This document shows, piece after piece, positions 23,823 through 32,336 of a stretch of 64,000 nt of DNA; position 1 is the stretch's first letter, and each line of letters opens with the position of its first letter. The notes below the pieces were generated by a model. It was not told the origin of the DNA, did not search any database, and was given only the letters and a program-made list of their open reading frames with translations. Position numbers and translations under genes: made by a program. This stretch comes from Rubrivivax sp. (GTDB lineage: Bacteria; Pseudomonadota; Gammaproteobacteria; Burkholderiales; Burkholderiaceae_C), in assembly GCA_030681795.1 (NCBI GenBank), contig JAUXRG010000090.1, positions 1 to 64,000 on the forward strand. Reading direction: 5' to 3'.

Positions 23823-25292
23823 TCACTGCTCCTCGGCCCAGGCGTAGCCGTCGCGCGCCACCAGGGCACTGGCCGCCGGCGGGCCCCAGCTGCCGGCCGA
23901 GTAGGGCCGCGGGCCCGTGCGATCGCCCGCCCAGGCATGCAGGACGGGCTCGACCCAGCGCCAGGCCTGCTCCTGCTCGTCGCTGCGCACGAAGAGGTTC
24001 AGCCGCCCCGCGATGGCGTCCAGCAGCAGCCTTTCGTAGCCGCCCACTCGCTCGCTGGCAAAGGCCCTGTCGAAGTCCAGGTCCAGCGATACCGGTGAGA
24101 GCAGTTCGCTGCAGCTGCCACTCTTGGCCAGCAGGTGCAGCTCCAGCCCGTCGTCGGGCTGCAGCTTGATCACCAGCTTGTTGGCCTGCCGCGTGCCCGG
24201 GAAAATCGGGTGCGGCACCTCGCGGAAATTGACCACGATCTGGGCGTCGCGCCCGCTCAGCCGCTTGCCGGTGCGCAGGTAGAACGGCACCCCGGCCCAG
24301 CGCCAGTTCTGGATCTCGGTGCGCAACGCCACGAAGGTCTCGCAGGCACTGCCGGCGGGCACCTTGACTTCCTCCAGGTAGCCCGGCACCGCCTGGCCGT
24401 CCACCGTGCCGGCCTTGTACTGGCCGCGCACCACGTCGCGCGCCACGCTCTCGGGCGTGAAGGGCTTGAGCGAGCGCAGCACCTTGAGCTTCTCGTCGCG
24501 GATGGCGTCGGCGTCGTTGCTCGACGGGGGCTCCATCGCGATCATCGTCAGCAGTTGCAGCGCATGGTTCTGGATCATGTCGCGCAGGGCGCCGGTCTGG
24601 TCGTAGAAGTCGCCGCGCTTGCCCACGCCGAGGCCCTCGGCCAGCGTGATCTGGATATTGGCGATGCTCTCGCGCCGCCACAGCGGCTCGAACAGGGCAT
24701 TGCCGAAGCGCAGCGCCATCAGGTTTTGCACCGCCGCCTTGCCCAGGTAATGGTCGATGCGCAGCGCCTGCTCCTCCCTGAACGCCGAGCGCACCACGCG
24801 GTTGATCTCCTGCGCGCTGGCCAGGTCGTGGCCCAGCGGCTTCTCAAGCACCAGGCGCACATGCGGGCCGTTCAGTCCGGCCTGGCCCAACTGATCGCAG
24901 ATCACCGGAAACAGGTGCGGGCTGGTGGCCATGAACAGCACCGCCGTCTTGGCGCGGCCGCCGGCGCGGCCCTCGTCGGCCCGGGGCTCTTCGATCCAGC
25001 GCTTGAGCCCCAGGTAGTGCTCGGGTTGCGAGACGTCCATGCGCCGGTAGTGCAGCATCTGGGCGAAGCGCGCGAACTCCTCCTCGTTGGGGCGTTTGCT
25101 CGGCTCGACCTCGGCGAAACGTTCCTTGATGTAGGCGCGGTATTCGTCGTCGCTGCGTTCGTCGCGTGCCAGGGCGAGCAAGCGCCCGCCCGCGGGCAGC
25201 TTGCCGTGGCGGCTGGCCTGGAACAACGCCGGCAGCAATTTGCGCCAGGCGAGATCCCCGGTGCCGCCAAAGACCACTAGATCGAAAGACAT
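23823..25292 (-). CDS. zwf: Glucose-6-phosphate 1-dehydrogenase
   Basis: The enzyme oxidises glucose-6-phosphate to 6-phosphogluconolactone with NADP or NAD, the entry to the pentose phosphate and Entner-Doudoroff routes. The 489-residue product has the N-terminal nucleotide loop GGTGDLAWRKLLPALF and the active-site motif RIDHYLGK. It also has the VRLVLEKPLGHD segment and the C-terminal substrate/cofactor region with YLRTGKRL. Length is normal. The ATG at 25292 is preceded by an AT-rich stretch. No edd/eda or pgl gene is adjacent here. Confidence 0.96.
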   Translation of the reverse strand: MSFDLVVFGGTGDLAWRKLLPALFQASRHGKLPAGGRLLALARDERSDDEYRAYIKERFAEVEPSKRPNEEEFARFAQMLHYRRMDVSQPEHYLGLKRWIEEPRADEGRAGGRAKTAVLFMATSPHLFPVICDQLGQAGLNGPHVRLVLEKPLGHDLASAQEINRVVRSAFREEQALRIDHYLGKAAVQNLMALRFGNALFEPLWRRESIANIQITLAEGLGVGKRGDFYDQTGALRDMIQNHALQLLTMIAMEPPSSNDADAIRDEKLKVLRSLKPFTPESVARDVVRGQYKAGTVDGQAVPGYLEEVKVPAGSACETFVALRTEIQNWRWAGVPFYLRTGKRLSGRDAQIVVNFREVPHPIFPGTRQANKLVIKLQPDDGLELHLLAKSGSCSELLSPVSLDLDFDRAFASERVGGYERLLLDAIAGRLNLFVRSDEQEQAWRWVEPVLHAWAGDRTGPRPYSAGSWGPPAASALVARDGYAWAEEQ

Positions 25293-25383
25293 CGGGCGTG
25301 CAATTCAGTTGTGTTCTTGATGATGGCGCAGCGGCACAGGCCGATCGACGCAGCGGCCCGATCGGCCGCAGGTTCGATCGCGC

Positions 25384-26559
25384 TCAGGCATGGGATTTGT
25401 CCAGCGCCTGTTCGAGGTCGGCGATCAGGTCGTCCACATGCTCGATGCCGACCGACAGCCGCAGCAGGTCGGTGGGTGCGGGCGTGCCTGCACCTTCGAC
25501 GCTCGCGCGGTGTTCGATCAGGCTCTCGGTGCCGCCCAGCGACGTGGCACGTTTCCACAGCGCCGTATTCGCCGCGACGGCGACGGCCGCGGCCTCGCCG
25601 CCGCGGTCGCCCCCCTTCACGCGGATCGACAACATGCCGCCGAAGCCGCCTTGCATCTGGCGCCGGGCGATCTCGTGGCCGTGGCAGCCCGGCAGGCCCG
25701 GGTAGAGCACCTCGGCCACCCGCGCGTGGCCCTGGAAATGCTCGGCGATGCGCTGCGCCGACGCGCAGGCCGCGCGCACGCGCAGGTGCAGCGTGCGCAT
25801 GCCGCGCAGCAGCAACCAGGCTTCGAACGATCCCAGCGTGCCGCCCAGCTGCGCGCGCACCTTGCGCACGCGCTGCCAATGGTCGCTGTCGGCACCCGTG
25901 GTCAAGGTGCCGGCGATGAGGTCGGAATGCCCGTTGAGATACTTGGTGGCGGCGTGCATCACGAGGTCCGCGCCCAGCGCCAGGGGCTGCGTGAGCATCG
26001 GAGTGGCCACGGTGGAATCCACCGCCAGCAGCGCGCCCGCGGCGTGCGCGATCTGCGCCGTGGCGGCGATATCGGTCACCGTCCACAGGGGGTTGGCGGG
26101 CGTTTCCACCCAGACCAGCTTCGTCCGGCCGGGCCGCACAGCCGCCTGCACCGCGGCCGGCTCGCTCATGTCGATGAGCTCGACCTGCAGGCCCCACTGC
26201 GTGGCGAAGCCCGTCAACCAGTTGCGCAGCGACCAGTACATCACCTTGGGCGCCAGCACATGGTCGCCCGGCGAGAGCGCCTGGAAAACCGCCGTGGCCG
26301 CGGCCATGCCGCTGGCGAAGAGCAGCGTCTGGTGGCCACCCTCCAGCGCGCTGAGCACGGCCTCGGCCTGGTCGAAGGCCGGGTTGTCGGCGCGCGCATA
26401 GACGCGCCCGGATCGGTACTGGTTGTCGGGGTCGCGCAGATAGGTGCTGGAAACGTGGATCGGCGGCGTGATGGCGCGCGTGCGCTCGTCGATCCAGCCC
26501 AGGGCCTGGGCGGCGATGCTGTCGGGGTGGGCCGGTCTCGGATCCATGGGCGCCTGCAT
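25384..26559 (-). CDS. Cys/Met metabolism PLP-dependent enzyme (cystathionine gamma-synthase / beta-lyase family)
   Basis: A pyridoxal-phosphate enzyme of the trans-sulfuration family, 391 residues. It shows PPIHVSSTYLRDPDN at the N-terminus and a YARADNPAFDQAEAVLSALEGG segment. The cofactor-binding ASGMAAATAVFQ and WVETPANPLWTVTDI follow, then the PLP lysine region HAATKYLNGHSDLIAG. The C-terminus has RLSVGIEHVDDLIADLEQAL. The sequence does not clearly separate synthase from beta-lyase (MetB versus MetC), so no symbol is given. It is transcribed toward zwf with a 91-base gap. Confidence 0.88.
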   Translation of the reverse strand: MQAPMDPRPAHPDSIAAQALGWIDERTRAITPPIHVSSTYLRDPDNQYRSGRVYARADNPAFDQAEAVLSALEGGHQTLLFASGMAAATAVFQALSPGDHVLAPKVMYWSLRNWLTGFATQWGLQVELIDMSEPAAVQAAVRPGRTKLVWVETPANPLWTVTDIAATAQIAHAAGALLAVDSTVATPMLTQPLALGADLVMHAATKYLNGHSDLIAGTLTTGADSDHWQRVRKVRAQLGGTLGSFEAWLLLRGMRTLHLRVRAACASAQRIAEHFQGHARVAEVLYPGLPGCHGHEIARRQMQGGFGGMLSIRVKGGDRGGEAAAVAVAANTALWKRATSLGGTESLIEHRASVEGAGTPAPTDLLRLSVGIEHVDDLIADLEQALDKSHA

Positions 26560-26610
26560 ATCGTGGGTCAGCCCATGCTAACTGTCATGGGGCGGCGCCG
26601 CCGCGGGCCT

Positions 26611-27795
26611 TCAGCGCTGGAAGGCCCCCGGCGACCACCGGCCGCGATCGCCCTTGAGCTCGCGCGTGCCCGTGGGCCAGTCGAATTCGGCCTGGGGCGT
26701 GAGGTCGCGCCCACCGATCTGCCTCGGGTCCACGCCGCTGCCGCGCCACGGCGAACCCGGCGGCAGCTCGAAGGCGTAGGTGTCGATGTCGCGCAGCATG
26801 CCCTGCATGGCCGGGCGGTTGCCGTCGAAGTGCCCCGTCGCACCGAGCCAGAGGACGCCGGGCCCCACGACCAGGTTGTTGACGGCGTGGACCTCGGTGT
26901 CTGCGGGCAGGTTGTTCTTGAAGACGCGCAGGAACCAGGCCGGCGTCCAGCCGTAGTTCACCAGCGTGTTGTGCACCAGGTACAGCGCATTGCGCTCCCA
27001 GGCCGGGCCCTCGGTGCCGTAGGCCACCAGCACCGGGTTCTGGCTCTCCGAACCCTGGCCGATGACGTTGCCAATGACGGTGGCCACGCCGCCGGCGGCG
27101 AGGTCGATCTCGTAGGACGCGCCGCCGCGCAGGCCATCGTGGATGAAGTTGTAGCCGATGAAGCTTTCCCTGGCCCGCACCTTCATGAGGTGGCCCTCGA
27201 AGCCCTGCTGGAAGCGCGTGCCGGTGACGCTGAACTTGCCGATGCGCCCGACGTTGAGCAGGTGATACAGCCCGCCGACGACCTTGGGCGCCAGGCCGAT
27301 CACGCTGCGCTCGATGCGCAGCTCGGCATCGGCATCGTTCGTGGCCAGCAGGCCGTGCTCGTTGTCGAAGAAGTTGCACCCCAGGATCGCCAGCTTGCCG
27401 CCTTCCTGCCGCACGCCCGCGGCCCCGCCGTCGTTGGCGCGCGCACCCCGGAACTCCAGGTTTTCGATCGTGACCTCGCCGCCGCGCACGGTCCATAGCG
27501 CCTTGGCCGCACCCATCTTGCCCGCGCCCTGGATGACCGGCGGCTTGCCGCCCACACCGCGCAAGGTGAGGCGCCGGTTCTCGAGCACCAGGTTGCCGAG
27601 GTATTCGCCGGGCAGCAGCTCGATCGTGTCGCCGTCCTTGGCCAGGCGCAGCGCCTCGGCCAGGGCCATGGGCGTGCCCTGGGGTCCGGCCACCAGCGTT
27701 TGCTGCGCCCCCGCCGCGGCGGCACCGAGCAGCCCCGCCAGGCCCACCAGCGCCGCCATCGTCCGTCCGCAAGCCCGCATGCGCATCGAAACCAT
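26611..27795 (-). CDS. Secreted right-handed parallel beta-helix protein
   Basis: Function unknown. The 394-residue product has a signal peptide ending about AAGAQQ near residue 30. The remainder is built of short beta-helix-type coils, such as VLENRRLTLRGVGGKPPVIQG, GEVTIENLEFRGARAND and VIGNVIGQGSESQNPVLVAYG. This is typical of PbH1/pectin-lyase-fold proteins. It may be a carbohydrate-active enzyme or binding protein of the periplasm or cell surface. No catalytic residues can be assigned. It diverges from the ABC importer genes at 27925. Confidence 0.75.
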   Translation of the reverse strand: MVSMRMRACGRTMAALVGLAGLLGAAAAGAQQTLVAGPQGTPMALAEALRLAKDGDTIELLPGEYLGNLVLENRRLTLRGVGGKPPVIQGAGKMGAAKALWTVRGGEVTIENLEFRGARANDGGAAGVRQEGGKLAILGCNFFDNEHGLLATNDADAELRIERSVIGLAPKVVGGLYHLLNVGRIGKFSVTGTRFQQGFEGHLMKVRARESFIGYNFIHDGLRGGASYEIDLAAGGVATVIGNVIGQGSESQNPVLVAYGTEGPAWERNALYLVHNTLVNYGWTPAWFLRVFKNNLPADTEVHAVNNLVVGPGVLWLGATGHFDGNRPAMQGMLRDIDTYAFELPPGSPWRGSGVDPRQIGGRDLTPQAEFDWPTGTRELKGDRGRWSPGAFQR

Positions 27796-27924
27796 TGCCT
27801 TGATGACCTGTTTTGTGGGAGCCGGGTCGGAGTATCACCCCAACGCGGCGGGCCGGCGCAGGACCCCCTTGGCTGCGGGGGCCAGCCGCTACCATTGCGA
27901 ACCGACCCCATCAGGAGAATCACC

Positions 27925-28944
27925 GTGAAGCAGAGCTTGATCGCCGTGGCCGCATGGGCTGCCGCAGCCTCCGTCCAGGCCCAGGACGCCGGCCAGATCA
28001 ACATCATCTGCTCGGTGCAGGCCGAGTGGTGCAACATGATCCAGACCGTCTATGCCCGCACCACCGGCGTCAAGGTCAACATGTCGCTCAAGGGCTCGGG
28101 CGAGGCGCTGGCGCAGCTCATCGCCGAGCGCGCCAACCCGAAGACCGACATCTGGTTCGGCGGCACTGGCGACCCGCACCTGCAAGCCGCCGAGAACGGG
28201 CTATCGCTCGAATACAAGTCCGCCGCGCTGCCGCAGTTGCATGCCTGGGCGCAGCAGCAGGCGGCGCAGTCGAGCTACAAGACGGTGGGCATCTACTCGG
28301 GCCCGCTGGGCTTCGGCTACAACACCGAGCTGCTCGCCAAGAAGAAGCTGCCGATACCCAGGAGCTGGGCCGACCTCCTCAACCCGGTCTACAAGGGCGA
28401 GGTCCAGGTCGCCAACCCGGCCAGCAGCGGCACCGCGTACACGATGGTGGCCACGCTGGTGCAGCTGATGGGCGAGGACAAGGCCTTCGACTACATGAAG
28501 CACGTGCACAAGAACATCAACCAGTACACGCGCTCGGGCACCGCCCCGATCAAGGCGGTGGCGCGCGGCGAGACCGCGGTGTCGATCAGCTTCATCCACG
28601 ACGCACCGCAGGAGAAGATGCAGGGTTTCCCGGTCGAGACGACGACGCCTTCCGAAGGCACCGGCGCCGAGATCGGCTCGATGTCGATCATCAAGGGCGC
28701 GCGCAACCTCGCCAACGCGAAGAAGTTCTACGACTGGGCGCTCACTCCGCAGGCACAGCAGTTCGGCGCCGCGACCAAGCAGTACCAGCTGCCGTCCAAC
28801 AAGAGCACGCCGGTCGACCCCAACGTGCCCGACTTCAAGAAGATCAAGCTCATCAACTACGACTACGCCAAATACGGCGCCAGCGCCGAGCGCAAGCGCT
28901 TGATCGGCAAGTGGGAGAAGGACGTCAACTCGCTGCCGAGATGA
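27925..28944 (+). CDS. ABC importer periplasmic binding protein (FbpA/AfuA type)
   Basis: The 339-residue protein has a signal peptide ending in ASVQAQ and a type-2 periplasmic binding fold. It begins INIICSVQAEWCNMIQTVY and contains TDIWFGGTGDPHLQAAENG and YSGPLGFGYNTELLAKK. It belongs to the family annotated as ferric-iron or 2-aminoethylphosphonate binding. Its relative AfuA has been shown to bind hexose phosphates. The adjacent tyrosine pair used for Fe3+ by FbpA is not obvious, so the substrate is left open. The GTG start has AGGAGA 7 bases upstream. The stop overlaps the permease gene as ATGA. Confidence 0.85.
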   Translation: MKQSLIAVAAWAAAASVQAQDAGQINIICSVQAEWCNMIQTVYARTTGVKVNMSLKGSGEALAQLIAERANPKTDIWFGGTGDPHLQAAENGLSLEYKSAALPQLHAWAQQQAAQSSYKTVGIYSGPLGFGYNTELLAKKKLPIPRSWADLLNPVYKGEVQVANPASSGTAYTMVATLVQLMGEDKAFDYMKHVHKNINQYTRSGTAPIKAVARGETAVSISFIHDAPQEKMQGFPVETTTPSEGTGAEIGSMSIIKGARNLANAKKFYDWALTPQAQQFGAATKQYQLPSNKSTPVDPNVPDFKKIKLINYDYAKYGASAERKRLIGKWEKDVNSLPR

Positions 28945-31199
28945 GTCCCCCCCGGAGCGCCTGCGGCGCACCCCCCCAAGGGGGCGCCGCAGGCGGCCCG
29001 GCAAAGCCGGATCCGCGGCGGCCGCTTGGTGCGAGGCGTGCAGTTCACGCTTGGTTGCTGGTCGGTTTGGCGGCCTACGCGCTGCTTCCTTGGTACTTCC
29101 AGCAGGACCTGGGCCTGCTGCGGGCGCTGCCGGGCATTTTCGGCGGCGGCGAAACGGCCAGCGGCATGGTGCAGGCCGCGCGCCACGGCAAACCCTGGCT
29201 CTGGGTGGGGCTGGCGGGCCTGGCGCTCGGCGCCGCCGCGGCGGCCCTGCCCGCCGGCCGTGCGCAGGGGCGGCTGCTGGTGGCCGGCGGTGCGCTCGGG
29301 CTGGTGGGCCTGCTCGCCAGCGGCTTTGCCATAGGCGCGCAGGGCTGGTCCTTCGAGGTCCTGAATGCCACCTTCGGCGAACTGCCGGCAGGGCAGTTCG
29401 GCATCGGCCTGGGCGGCGCGCTGGCTTTGCTGGCCTTGCTCATGCTGCTGGGCGCGGGTGTGGCGCGGCTGGGCTACTTTCGCGGAGATGTATTCGTGGC
29501 CGGTGCGGTGCTGCTGTGCTCGGCCTTGCTGCTGCTCTTCGTGGCGCTGCCGGTGGCCAAGAGCCTGGTCGGCGCTTTCGTCGATGACAGTGGCCAGTTC
29601 GCCCCGGGCACGTGGGCCGAGCGCCTGGGCAACGAACGTGTCTGGGGCCTGTCCTGCCTGGCCGGCGGCGTGCGCTGCGGGGTGGCCTGGAATACGCTGT
29701 TCCTGGCCCTGCTCACGGCCACCGGCACCACCCTCATGGGCACGCTCATCGCGCTCTACGCCGAGCGCGGCAACAGGCACCTGGCCAAGCCGCTGAACAT
29801 GCTGGCGCTGCTGCCCATCATCACGCCGCCCTTCGTCGTCGGCCTGGGCCTGATCCTGCTCTTCGGCCGCGCCGGCATCGTCAACCAGGTGCTCGAACAC
29901 CTCTTCGACATCCCTCCCACGCGCTGGTTCTACGGCCTGCTGGGCGTGTGGCTGGCGCAGAGGTTCGCCTTCACGCCGATCGCCTTCATGATCATGCGCG
30001 GCGTGGTGGCCGGCATCAGCCCGAGCATGGAGGAAGCGGCGCAGACGCTGCGCGCCTCGCGCCTTTCGACCTTCACCACGGTGACGCTGCCGCTCATGAA
30101 GCCGGGCCTGGCGAATGCCTTTCTCGTCGGCTTCATCGAGAGCATCGCCGACTTCGGCAACCCCGTGATCGTGGGCGGGCAGTACGCCGTGCTCTCCACC
30201 GATATCTTCTTCGCCATCGTCGGCGCGCAGTACGACCAGGGCCGCGCGGCCTCGCTGGCGCTCATCCTCACGGGCTTCGCGCTGGCCGTGTTTTTCATCC
30301 AGCAGCGCGTGCTCGGCCGCGCCAACTACACCACGGTCTCGGGCAAGGGCGACGCGGGCATGGCCACGCCGCTGCCCGACCGCGTGCGCCGGCTGTGCCT
30401 GGGGCTGGCCGGACCCTGGCTGGCCTTCACGCTGGTGGTCTATCTCTTTGCCTTCACCGGCGGTTTCGTGCAGACCTGGGGCCGCGACTACACGCCCACG
30501 CTGGCGCACTTCCGCACCGCGTTCGATCTGCAATGGGGCACGCACGGGCTGGTGTGGGCCGGCACGGCGTGGAACTCGCTCTTCACCACGATCAAGCTGG
30601 CGGCCATCGCCGCGCCCATCTGCGCCACGCTGGGCCTGCTCATCAGCTGGCTGCTGGCGCGCACGCAGTTCATCGGCCAGCGCGCCTTCGAATTCGGTGC
30701 CCTGCTGGCCTTTGCCATCCCCGGCACGGTGCTGGGCGTGAGCTACATCCTGGCCTTCAATGTCCCGCCCTTCGAGCTCACGGGCACCGGGCTGATCATC
30801 GTGCTGTGCTTCGTCTTCCGCAACCTGCCGGTGGGCGTGCGCGCCGGCACGGCGAGCTTCAAGCAGCTCGACAAAAGCCTGGACGAAGCCAGCACCATGT
30901 TGCGCGCCAGCACCGCCACCACGCTGCGGCGTGTGGTGCTGCCGCTGCTCAAGCCGGCGCTGGTGGCCGCACTGGTCTACAGCTTCGTGCGCAGCATGAC
31001 CACGGTCAGCGCGGTGATCTTCCTCGTCACGGCCGAGAACGAACTGGCCACCACCTACATCATCGGCCGCGTCGGCAATGGCGACTACGGCGTGGCGCTG
31101 GCCTATTGCACGGTGCTCATCGTGCTGATGTCGCTAGCCACCGCGCTGATCCAGTTCCTGGTCGGTGAACGCAAGCTGGGGAGACGCATAGTCACATGA
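28941..31199 (+). CDS. Fused double ABC permease (FbpB/AfuB type) with extra N-terminal membrane region
   Basis: The 752-residue inner-membrane protein holds two binding-protein-dependent permease modules in tandem. The first EAA loop is EEAAQTLRASRLSTF and the second DEASTMLRASTATTLRR. Before the first module lie about 200 residues with four to five additional hydrophobic helices, a feature of AfuB-like rather than simple FbpB proteins. The N-terminus (about residues 3-27) is encoded by a strong hairpin repeat at 28958-29010, so it is probably a late addition or the true start is further in. The ATG overlaps the binding-protein stop, and the stop overlaps the ATPase gene. Confidence 0.87.
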   Translation: MSPPRSACGAPPQGGAAGGPAKPDPRRPLGARRAVHAWLLVGLAAYALLPWYFQQDLGLLRALPGIFGGGETASGMVQAARHGKPWLWVGLAGLALGAAAAALPAGRAQGRLLVAGGALGLVGLLASGFAIGAQGWSFEVLNATFGELPAGQFGIGLGGALALLALLMLLGAGVARLGYFRGDVFVAGAVLLCSALLLLFVALPVAKSLVGAFVDDSGQFAPGTWAERLGNERVWGLSCLAGGVRCGVAWNTLFLALLTATGTTLMGTLIALYAERGNRHLAKPLNMLALLPIITPPFVVGLGLILLFGRAGIVNQVLEHLFDIPPTRWFYGLLGVWLAQRFAFTPIAFMIMRGVVAGISPSMEEAAQTLRASRLSTFTTVTLPLMKPGLANAFLVGFIESIADFGNPVIVGGQYAVLSTDIFFAIVGAQYDQGRAASLALILTGFALAVFFIQQRVLGRANYTTVSGKGDAGMATPLPDRVRRLCLGLAGPWLAFTLVVYLFAFTGGFVQTWGRDYTPTLAHFRTAFDLQWGTHGLVWAGTAWNSLFTTIKLAAIAAPICATLGLLISWLLARTQFIGQRAFEFGALLAFAIPGTVLGVSYILAFNVPPFELTGTGLIIVLCFVFRNLPVGVRAGTASFKQLDKSLDEASTMLRASTATTLRRVVLPLLKPALVAALVYSFVRSMTTVSAVIFLVTAENELATTYIIGRVGNGDYGVALAYCTVLIVLMSLATALIQFLVGERKLGRRIVT
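28958..29010 (+). repeat. Double-hairpin REP-like element inside the permease 5' coding end
   Basis: A perfect 12-bp inverted repeat has CGCCTGCGGCGC at 28958-28969 and GCGCCGCAGGCG at 28984-28995. It encloses a loop that itself pairs (C run and G run). A second hairpin, CCGGC-AAA-GCCGG, follows at 28998-29010. Elements of this shape usually lie between genes in this bacterial group. Here it is translated as the first residues of the permease. Confidence 0.65.
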
Positions 31200-32239
31200 G
31201 CATCGAATTCCGCCAGGTCACCAAGCGCTACGGCGGCGCCGGCTCGCCGCTGGTCGTCAAGGCCATCGACCTCGTCGTGCCCAAGGGCACGCTGACCACC
31301 ATCCTGGGCCCCAGCGGCTGCGGCAAGACGACCACGCTGCGCATGATCGCCGGGCTCGACGCCCCCAGCGCCGGGCAGATCCTCATCGACGGCAAGGACG
31401 TCACCCTGCTCGGCCCGGCCGAGCGCAACGTGAGCATGGTGTTCCAGAGCTACGCCCTGTTCCCGCACATGAATGTGATCGCGAACGTGGGCTACGGCCT
31501 GAGCGTCAGCGGCGTGAGCAAGGCCGAGACCGCGCGCCGCGCATGCGCGGCCATGGAAAGCGTGGGCCTCACGGGCTACGACCAGCGCCTGCCCAGCGAA
31601 CTGAGTGGTGGACAGCAGCAGCGCGTGGCCGTGGCGCGCAGCCTGGTGCTCGAGCCCAGCGTGCTGCTCTTCGACGAGCCGCTGAGCAACCTCGACGCGC
31701 GGCTGCGCCGCAGCATGCGCGAGGAGATCCGCGCGCTGCAGCAGCGGCTGAAGCTCACGGTGGCCTATGTCACGCACGACCAGAGCGAGGCCCTGGCCGT
31801 GAGCGACCAGATCATCGTCATGGACGGCGGGCTCATCGCCCAGGCCGGCACGCCGCAGGAACTCTTCGAGGCGCCGCAGACCGAGTTCGTGGCCGGCTTC
31901 ATGGGCGAGGCCATGCTCTTCGCGGGCAGCGCCGGCGTCGATGGCCGCGTCACGCTGGGGCCGCTGGCGCTGCAGCCGCCGCGGCCGCTCAAGCCGGGCC
32001 CGGTGAAGGTGGCCGTGCGGCCCGAAGCCTGGCAGCTGGCGGCGCCAGGCGCGGGCACCCTGCCAGGCACGCTGATCAAGCACGCCTACCTCGGCAGCCA
32101 CCAGGAGCTGACGGTGGCCACGGCACTGGGCGATATCTTCGTCGTCTCGCCCGACGTGGCGCGCGAGTGGCGCGTGGGCGAGACCCTGGCGCTCAGGCTG
32201 GCGCGCCACGGCGTGTCGGTGGTGGCCGCCGCCGACTGA
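31196..32239 (+). CDS. ABC importer ATP-binding protein (FbpC/AfuC type)
   Basis: The 347-residue ATPase energises the importer with the two preceding genes. Walker A is GPSGCGKTTTLRM, the signature LSGGQQQRVAVARSL, Walker B VLLFDEPLSNLDARLRR and the switch histidine region VTHDQSEALA. The C-terminal regulatory TOBE-type domain begins around residue 240. It is most like FbpC/PotA-type ATPases. The start overlaps the permease stop by 4 bases (ATGA), so the three genes form one operon. Confidence 0.9.
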   Translation: MSIEFRQVTKRYGGAGSPLVVKAIDLVVPKGTLTTILGPSGCGKTTTLRMIAGLDAPSAGQILIDGKDVTLLGPAERNVSMVFQSYALFPHMNVIANVGYGLSVSGVSKAETARRACAAMESVGLTGYDQRLPSELSGGQQQRVAVARSLVLEPSVLLFDEPLSNLDARLRRSMREEIRALQQRLKLTVAYVTHDQSEALAVSDQIIVMDGGLIAQAGTPQELFEAPQTEFVAGFMGEAMLFAGSAGVDGRVTLGPLALQPPRPLKPGPVKVAVRPEAWQLAAPGAGTLPGTLIKHAYLGSHQELTVATALGDIFVVSPDVAREWRVGETLALRLARHGVSVVAAAD

Positions 32240-32261
32240 CGCCGGGCGCAGCTGCCCTCCT

Positions 32262-32336
32262 CAAGCCAATGTGGCTTTGCCACTTTGCTTGATCCCCTCG
32301 GGGGACGGGCGCCGCAAGTCGGCGTCCCTGGGGCGC
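32262..32336. terminator. Bidirectional hairpin region between convergent genes
   Basis: A long imperfect hairpin occupies 32262-32291: CAAGC and GTGGC pair with GCCAC and GCTTG around a TTT loop. It is followed by CCCC-TC-GGGG and a GC-rich inverted repeat with CGCCG and CGGCG at about 32308-32325. It fills the 97-base gap between the importer operon and gspB, which point at each other. It is probably a shared terminator, and it looks like a repeat family. Confidence 0.55.

Noticed and set aside
27796..27924. Fur box in front of the Fbp/Afu-type importer
   Set aside because: No GATAATGATAATCATTATC-like sequence was found in the gap.
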